The position numbers were made by a program, and so were the translations under genes. A stretch of DNA of 64,000 bases from Vitellaria paradoxa (Eukaryota > Streptophyta > Magnoliopsida > Ericales > Sapotaceae). How positions within the stretch are numbered: the stretch's first letter is position 1; each line of letters opens with the position of its first letter. The stretch spans positions 26,750,457 through 26,814,456 of the forward strand of contig CM034236.1 of NCBI GenBank assembly GCA_019916065.1, in the 5' to 3' direction. Below, in pieces: positions 1 through 8,377 of this stretch. The notes under the pieces are model-generated. The model saw nothing but the letters and a program-made list of their open reading frames with translations, did not search any database and had not been told where the DNA came from.

Positions 1-3000
1 TTGGCGCGCGTCCACGTTTTTGCGTGTGTCTGTGCGTGTTTGCACGTGTTTGTGCCTCGTCTGGGTGCGCGCTTGTTTGTGCCTCTCGGTGCGCGCGTGA
101 GGTTTTTCGTTTGTTTGTGCGTCTTTGCGCGCTTTTGTTAGTGTGCGCGCGTGCGCGCGTGTTTTTTTTCTGGGCATGCGCGTGTTTGTGCGTGTTTGCG
201 CATGTTTGTGAGTGTGCGCGCGTGCGCGTGTTTGCACGTGTTTGTTCGTCTGGGCGTGTGCATGTTTTTGCAAGTGTTTGTGCGTGTTTGCGCGTGTTTG
301 TGAGTGTGTACGCGCACGCGCGTTTTTGTGCGTGTTCATGAGTGCGCGCGCGCGCGCGCGCGTGTTTGTGTGTCTCTGCGCGTGCACTCATTTTTGCTCA
401 TGTTTGGATGTGTTTATGCATGTTTCTGAGTGTGCGCACGCGCGCGCGTGTTTACGCATGTTTGTGCATATCGGCGCGACCGCGCATTTTTGTGCGTCTT
501 TGTGCGTGTTTACACGTGTTTGTGAGCGTGCGAGCACGCACGCGTGTTTGCTCGTGTTTGTGCGTCTAGGCGTGCGCATTTTGTTCGCGTGTTTGTGCAT
601 GTACGCGCGCGCGGGCGTGTTTGTGCATGTTTGTTCGTTTGGGTGTGCGCGTGCGTGTTTGTTATTCTCAGCGCGTGTGCGCGTTTTTACGCGTGTTTGG
701 GCGTGTTTGTGCGTCTGGGCGCGCGCACCCATATTTGCGTGTGTTTGGGTGTATAGGCACGCGCGCGCGTTTTTCTACGTGTTTGTGTGTGTTTGTTAGT
801 GTTCGCCCACGCGCGGGTGTTTTTTCTCACGTTTGTGCGCCTGGGTGCAGTGCACGTTTTTGCGCATGTTTGTACGTGTTTGTGAGTGTGCGCGCGGGCA
901 TGTGTTTATGTGTGTTTGTGTGTCTGGGCGCGCGCGCGTGTGTTTGCGCGTGTTTGTGCGTCTAAGCGTGCGCGCACGTTTTTGTGCGTGTTTGCGCGTG
1001 TTTGTCAGAGTGCGCGCGCGTGCGCATGTTTGCACGTGTTTGTGCGTCTGGATGCGCGCGTGTGTGTCTATTTGTGTTTGTATGTTTGAGTGCACGCGCA
1101 CATTTTTGCTCGTGTTTGTGCGTGTTTGCGCGTGTTTGTGAAAGTACGCGCACGTGCGTTTGTTTGCGCGTGTTTGTGCGTTTGGACGCGCGCGCACGTG
1201 TTTATGCATCTAGGCGCGCGCGTGCGTGTTTGTGTTTCTAGGCGTGTGCTCGTTTTTGCGCGTGTTTGTGCGTGTTTGCGTGTGTTTGTGCGTCTGGCTG
1301 CGCGAGCGCGCGTTTGCGTGTGTTTGTGCATCTGGGCGTGTTTGCGCGTGTTTGTGAGTGTTTGCGCGTATTTGTTCGTCTGGGCGCGCACACGTGTTTG
1401 CTCGTGTTTGTGCGTCTGGGTGCGTGCGCACGTTTTTTTCGCGTGTTTGAGAGTGTGCGTGCACGCGTGCATGTTTGTGTGTGTTTGTTTGTCTGTGCGT
1501 GCGTGCGTGTGCTTGTTTGTCTCGGCGCGCGCGCGCATTTTTTCACGTGTTCATGCACACCCATTTTTGCTCGTGTTTGTGTGTGTTTGTGTCTGGGCGT
1601 GCGCGCACGTTTATGCGCGTGTATGTGCGTGTTTGTGAGTGCGCGCGCGCGCGAGTGTTTGTGCGTCTGGGCCCGCGCGCATGTTTATGCGCGTGTTTGT
1701 GCGTGTTTGTGAGTTTGCGCGCGTGCGTGTGTTTGTGCGTCTGGGCACGCGCGCGCGTTTTTTTTGCGTGTTTGTTCGTCTAGGCACGCGTGTACGTTTT
1801 TGCGTGTGTTTGTGCGTGTTTGTGCATATTTGTGAGTGTGCACGCGCGCACACGTGTTTGCGCATTTTTGTGCGTTTGGGCGTGCGCCCCCGTCTTTGCG
1901 TCTAGGTGCGTGTTTGTTCGTCTAGGCGTGTGCGCACGTTTATGCGCGTGTTTGTGCGTGTTTTTGAGTGTGTGCGTGTTTCGCGTGTTTTTGCGTCTGG
2001 GCGCGGGCGCGCGTTTTTGCGCGTGTTCGGGCGTCTTTGTGAGTATGCGCGCGCCTGTTTGCCTGTGTTTTTGCATGTTTGTGCATCTGGGTACGCGCGG
2101 GCGTGTTTGCGCTTGTTTGTGTGTTTGGGGCGCACGCACAATTATGCGCGTTTTTGTGCGTGTTTGTGAGTGTTTGTGCACCTGGGCGTGCGCGCACGTT
2201 TTTGCGCGTGTTTGCGCGTGTTTGTGAGTGTTTGTGCGTCTGGGCGAGCGCACGTTTTTGCGTGTGTTTGTTCGTGTTTGCGAGTATTTGTGAGCGTGTG
2301 TGTACGCGCGCGTGTTTGCACATGTTTGTGCATTTGGGGGCACGCGCACGTGTTTTTGTCTAGGCACGTGTTTGTGCACCTAGGCACGCGCGCACATTTA
2401 TGCGCGTGTTTGTGCTTGTTTGTGAGTGCGCGCGCGCGCGCGTGTTTTTGCGTCTCGACGCGCACACGTTTTTGCGCGTATTTATGCGTGTTTACGCGTG
2501 TTTGTGAGTGTGTGCGTGCGTGCACGTGTTTTCGCGTGTTTGTGCGTCTGGGCGTGCGCGCACGTTTATGCGCGTGTTTGGGCGTCTCGGCACGTGCACG
2601 CGTTTTTGTCCGTATTTGTGCGTCTTTGTGAGTGTGCGCGCGTGCGTGCGTGTTTGCTATTGTTTGTGCGTTAGGGCGCGTGCGCGCATTTTTGCCCCTG
2701 TTTGTGCGTGTTTGCGCCTATTGTGCGTCTGGGCGTGTGCGCGCACGTTTTTGCGTGTGTTTGTGCGTGTTTGCGAGTATTTGTGAGTGTGCGCCCACGC
2801 GCGCGTGTTTGCGCATGTTTGTGCGTCTGGGCGCACGTGCACATGTTTGCGTCTAGACGCGTATTTGTGCGTCTAGGCGCGCGCGTACGTTTATGCGCGT
2901 GTTTGTGCATGTTTGTGAGTGTGCGCGTGCGCGCGTGTTTGTGCATCTGGGTGCGCGTGCGCGTGTTTGCGCGTATTTGTGCGTCTTGGCACATGCGCGC

Positions 3001-3046
3001 GTTTTTGCGTGTGTTTGTGCGTGTTTGTGAGTGTGCGCGCGCACTC
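1..3046. repeat. CpG-dense, G+T-rich tandem satellite, about 74 bp unit (left block)
   Basis: Tandem array with a + strand made almost only of G, T and CG dinucleotides. Each unit carries a landmark GTGCGTCTGGG, then a CG/CA/TG alternating tract, then two or three modules of about 12 bases (GCGTGTTTGTGC-like), then TTTGTGAGTGTG and a second alternating tract. Counting two consecutive units from the landmark near 1590-1740 gives 74 bases each; other units are longer by additional 12-base modules. About 41 units fit in this block. Differences between units are mostly CG to TG or CA, as expected of methylated cytosines decaying. The alternating purine-pyrimidine tracts could form Z-DNA (inference). 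The many overlapping cysteine/valine-rich open frames here exist because the composition lacks stop codons. They are not genes. Confidence 0.93.
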
Positions 3047-3219
3047 CTTTCCTTCCTGATGAAGTATATCATAGAAGATAGGCCTAGTCATCCCAGCAAA
3101 TAAAATAATGAGTACCCAGAAAGATGCATAGTACTCCAGTGAGTAACATCCTCCCAAGTAGAAGCTAAACATTGGAGCCCCAGCTTCTGTAATAATTGAT
3201 GCCATAATCTTGCAGTATA

Positions 3220-3899
3220 AGAGCACTGAAAGACTTTTCACTGACAGAATGACAGCTCAAAGGCAGCGAATTGCATATGCAAGAGTCTGTGTTGAGGTTG
3301 ACAAACAAGCAAATTTCCCCCCAGTTATTGAAATTGCAGATTTTGATGGACAGAAAGCTGTGGAATATGAGTGGATCCCAACTACTTATGATACTTGCAG
3401 AAGATTTGGACACAAAGCAAATCAATGCCCAAAGAGCACTAATCAACAATGGAGGCCCATCTCTAAGTCTGTGGAGAACTCAAAAGATAAAGCTCCAACA
3501 AAAGAATTCCTAGTCATGCAACCTAAGATTAAAATCAAGGAAAATTCAAAGGAACAGCTGAGTCCAAAGAAAGCATTGGCCGAGCCCATTGAAGCCTTCA
3601 CTACGAGCAAACAATATTATGCACATTATGCCAAAACCCATGAAATGCACAACCAATTTAGCTTCCTAACTCAGCAAGAAGAGGAAGAGGAACCATTATC
3701 AATTACTCCTTTAGCAATCCAAAATGCAGTCAATGAACTCCAAATTTGCCCACCCGAAATACTAAGTCCCATTGACACAGCTACTACATGCTATCATGAT
3801 GAAGTTCCCACCCCAATTGATGTTGAAGCTGAAACGAGCAAACGGGAAAGTGTGTTGACCAAGAGTCAAAAAAAGAAGAAGACAGAGGAGAAGAAGTAA
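3220..3899 (+). pseudogene. LINE ORF1 C-terminal part (DUF4283-like end, CCHC knuckle, basic tail)
   Basis: RNA-binding ORF1 of a plant L1 LINE, truncated at its 5' end. Recognisable pieces are LFTDRMTAQRQR followed by ARVCVEVDKQ (end of the DUF4283-like domain), EYEWIP, a zinc knuckle at about 3385-3430, an acidic run of glutamates near 3680, and a lysine-rich end SQKKKK. The knuckle reads Y-DT-C-RRFG-H-KANQ-C. The first cysteine of the CX2CX4HX4C pattern is a tyrosine, whereas the related ORF1 at 21756-24094 keeps all four ligands, so zinc binding is probably lost. The frame is open for about 225 codons to TAA at 3897-3899. The stop overlaps a following ATG (TAATG), which recalls the ORF1/ORF2 overlap of the full-length copy, but only about 20 codons follow. 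Confidence 0.8.
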
Positions 3900-4173
3900 T
3901 GCAGAATGAAATTAGAACAACAGTTTGCCATTGGAACTCAAGAATGAAACTAGAACAATAGTTTTTTTTTTTGGTAATTATGTATACTTTTGGATTAATG
4001 GGAGAATAAACTAGAACAATAGTGAATGATGTAATGCAGAACTATACAAAAGAACTATGAGAAGATAATAGTGGGAATCTTGTAAACGAGGGTATACCCT
4101 CTAGACAATGTAATTTTCCTTTCCCTTTAATCCAAAATTATACTTTCTTACCAAAAAATATAAATAAAAAAAA
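3234..4173 (+). mobile_element. 5'-truncated, ORF1-only LINE insertion (L-A)
   Basis: Insertion inside copy L-B, flanked by a 10 bp direct repeat CACTGAAAGA at 3224-3233 and 4174-4183. Removing the element and one repeat copy restores the L-B reading frame across the junction (HLFFQC then SYTARLW), which is strong support for the boundaries. It holds the C-terminal part of ORF1, only a trace of ORF2, a 3' UTR with a short hairpin GAGGG-TATA-CCCTC at 4088-4101, the terminal motif TTTAATCC...CTTACC and an A-rich tail ending at 4173. ORF2 is missing although the 3' end is present, so this is an internally deleted, non-autonomous copy that would have needed an ORF2 supplied in trans (inference). 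Confidence 0.85.
3962..4007 (-). mobile_element. 46 bp LINE 3'-end insertion with 15 bp target duplication
   Basis: A T-run followed by GGTAATTATGTATAC and TTTGGATTAATGGGA is the reverse complement of the LINE 3' terminus seen at 18008 and 5332. It is flanked by a perfect 15 bp direct repeat AAACTAGAACAATAG at 3947-3961 and 4008-4022. This fits a target-primed insertion that stopped after copying only the poly-A tail and about 35 bases of 3' UTR. It sits in the 3' UTR of L-A, so it is younger than L-A. Confidence 0.85.
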
Positions 4174-4458
4174 CACTGAAAGAATAGGTGAGAGTGGTTC
4201 TCTAGGAAATCCCCACATAATACATAAGAAGTAGAGTGACCAATCCCAGCAGCAATAAGCCGATCACGAGTTGACAATTTATGATAAATTGCCAACCACA
4301 AGATGAAGGAAGACCGGGGCACATGGTGTTTAAACCAAACAATGGAATACCAATCCACTGAATCATGATGATCACGAAGTACGTCCCAAGCTGAACGTAT
4401 TGAGAACTTCTTTTTGGCAGACTTCCAAGTAATCTTATCAGTAAAAGAGCACCGTGGT

Positions 4459-4669
4459 AATGCCCATTAAGCCTTTTCCCAGAACAAATTGTAATGGATA
4501 TTTAGTACAAGTTTGGTCCTTTCCCCTATCTATTTTAGATGCATGATTTTTTGTATGTTAGGAGTATGATGTATAGGCAATTGCCATGCTTATAGGGGCA
4601 TGCCCCTTTGTTTTGTACCTCATTGAATATTCTTCCTTAATAAAATTATTTATTTATCTTTCAAAATAA
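4459..4669 (+). mobile_element. LINE 3'-end insertion (second 3' UTR type) in L-B
   Basis: Flanked by 17 bp direct repeats TAAAAGAGCACCG[T/C]GGT at 4442-4458 and 4670-4686 with one mismatch; L-B ORF2 sequence continues on both sides. The insert has a perfect hairpin palindrome AGGGGCATGCCCCT at 4594-4607, then TTGTTTTGTACC, a TTAATAAAATTATTTATT stretch and TCTTTCAAAA at its end. Reverse-complement relatives of this 3' end lie at 6265-6397 and 6526-6592, so it is a repeated LINE terminus. It has no coding part and is strongly 5'-truncated. Confidence 0.72.
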
Positions 4670-5331
4670 TAAAAGAGCACCGCGGTTGAGGTAGTAGAAG
4701 AGTAGCCTCCTTAAGCACTATAAGATCATGAGAGTTTACCCCTGGCCAGGCCCACCTTCCATTAGCAATAATGTTTGCCACCTTAGCAAATTTAAATAAA
4801 CCAGAGTCATAGATGACACGGGCAGAATGAGAAGAACAAATAGCACCATTGGGCATCCAGGGATCAAACCATAAAGACACGGCTCAGCCATCTCCAACCT
4901 CATAGGATATATGAGGTTTAATAAGTGGACGTAATTGAAGAATCTTACGCCATGACCAAGAGCAGTCCCACGGGATTTTGGCAACCCAAAATTGGCTTTG
5001 CCCTAGAAGATTAACATGAATCTAAGTTGCCTATAAAGAAGAAGAAGAAGGATCACATAAACGCCAGATATACCAAGAAATAGAAGCCCTGTTCCAATCC
5101 TTGATCTTCTTTATACCCAAGCTGCCTTCCTTCTTAGGTTGAGTTACTACATCCCAAGCCACTTCAGCACTGGTAGGAGATAAAGAAGTACCCTTCCAAA
5201 GGAATGATCTCAGTTTAGCTTTAATGCTCTTACACACTTGAGTTGGAAGTATAAATTGAAAGCTCTAAAAGGACTGGAAACTAAATAACACCGACTGAAT
5301 GAGGTGGAGCCTCCCCGCAAAAGAAAGAAAT

Positions 5332-5823
5332 TTTTTTTTTTTTTGGTAAATAAGTATATTTGGATTAATGGGAAAATTAGAAGTTTACATCATCTTGGGG
5401 GCATATCCCCGTATTACAAGTTCAACCATCAATACAAGGTAGTTCCCTACTATTAGAAAGGTCTATTTCCATAATTGGCACATTACAAATTTGGACAACA
5501 ATGAAGGAGGGCCTACAAGTGCTCAATTGCTCATTAATTCCTTCCAAAGTGCCTTCCTTTCTCACTTGTTTGAGCTGGAGCATGCTTAAACTTCAATTTT
5601 TTCTTCCTTTGATTTTTAGAGATCTTGAGTTCCTAATCCTTAGCAACTTGGCCATCAGGAGAAGAGGGAGCCTCGTCATTATTATTTTTCTCCGGGGCTC
5701 CAAGTAAAGAAGGAGTGAAGTCCTCAATCTCTGATTGTGGAGCTTGAACTTCCAAGGGGAGTATAGATACTGAATCCTCTTCTTCTTGCTTGATGAGCAA
5801 ATGGGGCATATCTCTAATTGGAT
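5332..5823 (-). mobile_element. ORF1-only LINE derivative (L-D), 5'-truncated
   Basis: Minus-strand LINE 3' end. A T-run at 5332-5344 (the poly-A tail) is followed by GGTAAATAAG, TTTGGATTAATGGGA and a hairpin GGGG-CATAT-CCCC near 5397-5410. Upstream on the minus strand is an ORF1 C-terminal segment: IKQEEEDSVSILPLEVQ, an acidic and serine-rich stretch, then the basic motif SKNQRKKK after a stop or frameshift. This resembles the ORF1 ends at 3670-3899 and 21756-21900. As in L-A, ORF1 sequence is joined almost directly to the 3' UTR with no ORF2. The right boundary near 5823 abuts ORF2 sequence of another copy, and I could not find a convincing target duplication. Confidence 0.65.
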
Positions 5824-6432
5824 TTGCACCATCTAACCCAAAGAGAAAGACTATTGGAACAAAGTGACCATAGATACCATAGTAGAGAAGCTTTATTCCA
5901 CTCATGAATTTTCCTTAAGCCGAGGCCCCTTCTTTCTTAGGCAACCATACTTCATTCCAAGTGATCTTGCTACCCAATCTCCTTAATTCAACCTTAAACC
6001 TTTGGTGTATCACATATGGGAAGAAAGAAATAGAAGAATCTTTAAGGGTCAATCATCATCCATGGCTATTATTGTGCAAAAAATAGAATATGTAGTTAGG
6101 GCTAAGCTTTCTCTACTTTGTGTTAAAATGGCCAATGTAAACTCGAGTTTACTTGATAGTTGGGGAGTCCACTAGCTGCTTATTTGTAATACTTTTGTTA
6201 ACACGGGGGAATGCCCCCCTTTGAAATTGTAAAGTCTTATTCCCATTAATCCAAATTTATACTTTTTTTTTGAAAGTTCAAAATAATTTTATTAATTTAA
6301 AATATAAACGTTGTGTACAAATAACTCAGGGGTATACCCCTGGAAAAAGCAGCTACCTCCCTCACCAAACCAAACTATTATTATCAATCCAAATCTAAAT
6401 CCAAATTTATACTTAATTACCAAAAAAAAAAA
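5824..6432 (+). mobile_element. Twin-primed (5'-inverted) LINE insertion (L-E)
   Basis: Two pieces of one LINE ORF2 in opposite orientations meet near 5995. The left piece (5824-5990, minus) encodes LRRLGSKITWNEVW, PKKEG and a decayed WVRWCKSN block. The right piece (about 6000-6172, plus) encodes LVYHIWEERNRRIFKG and the ORF2 end, then a 3' UTR with hairpin GGGGG-AATG-CCCCC at 6205-6218 and a poly-A of 12 at 6421-6432. In the complete LINE at 18008-24138 these blocks lie in the order LRRLG-type block then HIWEERN block. An inverted upstream segment followed by a forward 3' segment, with the middle missing, is the signature of twin priming. The 3' UTR is itself interrupted at 6265-6397. Confidence 0.7.
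6265..6397 (-). mobile_element. 133 bp LINE 3'-end insertion with 17 bp target duplication
   Basis: Perfect 17 bp direct repeats AATCCAAATTTATACTT at 6248-6264 and 6398-6414 flank it, and the host LINE 3' UTR (TTTATACTT then AATTACC and poly-A) is contiguous once it is removed. The insert starts with a T-run and TTCAAAATAATTTTATTAA, and carries the palindrome CAGGGGTATACCCCTG at 6327-6342. It is the reverse-strand form of the second LINE 3' UTR type. Confidence 0.82.
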
Positions 6433-6525
6433 ACCCTTCCTTCCTTCAAAATATCCATTCAACTCCCCAATAATACTCACAGAGAATCTTGGGGTAGAGA
6501 CACAAGCACGAATCCACTTGTTTTG
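6433..6525 (-). pseudogene. LINE reverse transcriptase fragment
   Basis: Short minus-strand piece of the RT core. It encodes KWIRACVSTPRFSVSI, GELNGYF and EGRKG, collinear with the equivalent stretch of L-C (KACVSTPMYSVSI, GELNGYFQGRKG at 6758-6840). It may be the upstream continuation of L-B, with the sequence between GRKG and FLSFAG lost. I cannot prove that link. Confidence 0.6.
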
Positions 6526-6592
6526 AAAGGTAAATTTAAATTTTATTAAAGATTGGAAAATGATGTACAAAAACGAAAGGGGCATTCCCTTT
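6526..6592 (-). mobile_element. 67 bp LINE 3'-end fragment (second 3' UTR type)
   Basis: Reverse-strand 3' terminus beginning TTTGAAAGG and TTTATTAAAG, then GTACAAAAACG and a hairpin-capable AAAGGGG-CATT-CCCTTT near 6576-6592. It matches the elements at 4459 and 6265 in motif order. It lies exactly at the turning point between the minus-strand RT piece and plus-strand copy L-C. Target duplications are not evident. Confidence 0.6.
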
Positions 6593-8366
6593 ATTCTTTT
6601 AGCTCAGGAATTGATGAAAGCCTATCACCGTAATAAAGGGCCTCCCAGATGTGCTTTCAAAGTTGATCTTATGAAAGCTTATGATTCTGTACAGTGGCAG
6701 TTTTTATGGGACTCTTTAGAGCTATTGGGATTTCCCCCAAGGCTTATATGTTGGACAAAGGCCTGTGTATCTACTCCTATGTACTCTGTGAGTATCAATG
6801 GGGAGCTGAATGGGTATTTTCAAGGCAGAAAGGGCCTTAGACAAGGTGATCCTCTCTCACCTTATCCATTTGTTATTTGTATGGAGATTCTCTCCCGTAT
6901 CATTGAGAAGAGGATTTCTGCCTCTCAACAGTTTCGGTTTCATTGGAGATGTGGCAAGACTGCTCTTACTCATCTGTGTTTTGCTGATGACCTTATGCTT
7001 TTCTCTCATGGTGATTTGGCTTTAATGGAGGTGCTTAAAGATGCTTTGGATACTTTCTCATCTTTCTCAGGCTTGACTCCTAATTTATCCAAGAGTGATA
7101 TATTTGTTGCGGGTGTTGAGGATGAACTTGTGGATGATATTGTTGCTTTGGTGGGATTTAGAAGAGGCTCAACACCGTTGAGATATTTGGGTGTTCCTTT
7201 ACTTTCATCTAGACTTCGGGTTGTTGATTGTATTGAATTAGAGAGCCGGATTCTAAAGAAGTTGACGACTTGGACTAATAATTTTCTGTCGTATGCTGGA
7301 CGTTTGCAACTTATTCAATATGTGTTATTCAGCATCCAATCCTTTTGGTGCTTTCAGTTTATTCTTCCAGCTAAGGTGATGAAATCCATTGAAGCTAAAT
7401 TAAGAGCTTTTCTATGGAAGGGAATGTCTTTATCTACCATAGGTGCAAAAGTTATGTTGGAGGAAGTGACTAGGCCAAAGAAAGAAGGTGGGATGGGAAT
7501 CAAAAAGATAAAGGACTGGAACAGGGCAGCTATCTCAAGGTATGTTTGGTTACTATGTGATCCACATTCTAGTTCTTTATGGGCAAAATGGGTTCGGGCT
7601 AATCTGCTTGGTAGGAGTTAGTTTTGGATTGCAAAAGTTCCCTAGGATGCTTCTTGGTCCTGGAGGAAAATTTTGCAATTGATACCTTTTATTAAACCAT
7701 ATATCTCCTACCGTGTTGGGGATGGATGTGCTTTATCTTTATGGTTTGACCCGTGGATGGCTCATGGTTCCATCTGTGACTCCTTGGAGGCTCAGGTAAT
7801 TTATGATTTGGGTCTTTCTAAGTTTGCTAAAGTTGCTAACATTATTGTAAATGGTAGATGGGCTTGGCCGGGTATTAATACAAATGAATTGATGGATTTG
7901 CGTAATCTTACTCTTGCTATGCCTCAGCCAAAGGTGTTGGATAGTGATAAGATTGTGTGGAATTCTTCTTTTGGAAAGGACTTCATGGTTAGAGTAGCTT
8001 GGGAAGTGTTTAGATGTCATCATAATCTGGTGGATTGGCATTCTATTGTATGGTTTAAATTTCATGTGCCTCGCTATTCCTTCATATTGTGGTTAGCTAT
8101 ATGTCAACGGTTATCTACCCAAGATAGGCTTATTTCTCATGGTTTTCCACAACCATCTCGTTGTTTCCTATGTCAGGTGGCTTGTGAGTCACACAGGCAT
8201 TTGTTCCTTCAGTATGGTTTGAGCTCCTCAGGAAGCTTGGAGTCCAATGCCATGAATCTTCTTGGGATGGGATTGTTCAGTGGTGTGTTCATGCTTTTCA
8301 TGGTTCATCTCTCTTACATTTGATGGGTCGGCTTGGTCTTGCTGCACTGGTATACTTTATTTGGTC
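6593..8366 (+). pseudogene. LINE ORF2, RT to zf-RVT (copy L-C)
   Basis: Decayed ORF2 of an L1-type LINE, starting inside the RT domain at ILLAQELMKAYHRN. Motifs in order are KVDLMKAYDSV, GLRQGDPLSPY, the catalytic FADD at 6980-6991, YLGVPL, NNFLSYAGRL, FLWKG, PKKEGGMGIKKIKDWN, FDPWM, NGRWAWPG, and zf-RVT (VPRYSFILWLAI, CFLCQ, ESHRHLF). The frame is open from 6593 to a TAG at 7619-7621 and a second TAG at 7643-7645, then continues to about 8230, where a frameshift leads into LGVQCHESSW and VYFIW. The endonuclease is absent, and the copy stops near 8366 where the GC-rich satellite starts, without 3' UTR or poly-A. It runs opposite to L-B and ends within a few codons of the same position. Confidence 0.88.
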
Positions 8367-8377
8367 TCTCTTACATG

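Larger units (their letters stand above)
3047..5331 (-). pseudogene. LINE (L1-type) ORF2 C-terminal half, copy L-B, interrupted by insertions
   Basis: Decayed second ORF of a plant L1 LINE, which supplies the endonuclease and reverse transcriptase. Read on the minus strand from 5331 it starts just after the RT palm at FLSFAGRLHLIQ, continues through FLWKG, PKKEG and NGRWAWPG (4730-5237), then the zf-RVT domain (VPRSSFILWLAI, a Cys-rich stretch and HLFFQC at 4174-4340). After skipping the element at 3234-4173 it resumes as SYTARLWHQLLQ and ends near YFIRKERS at 3047, where the satellite begins. Stops and frameshifts are present, and there is no 3' UTR or poly-A. A membrane-protein-like open frame visible at 3050-3241 is this same ORF2 read in the wrong frame. 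Same family as the inverted copy at 6593-8366. Confidence 0.85.

Noticed and set aside
24..3044. Many overlapping Cys/Val/Arg-rich open frames of 60-200 codons on both strands, also at 8380-9990
   Set aside because: They track the 74 bp repeat, occur in several frames at once and result from a composition with few stop codons. No known domain is present.
2891..3241. Minus-strand open frame resembling a membrane protein (PMFSFYLGGCYSLEYYASFW)
   Set aside because: It is LINE ORF2 in the wrong frame. In the right frame, after removing the L-A insertion, it reads HLFFQC-SYTARLWHQLLQ and continues the zf-RVT region of L-B.
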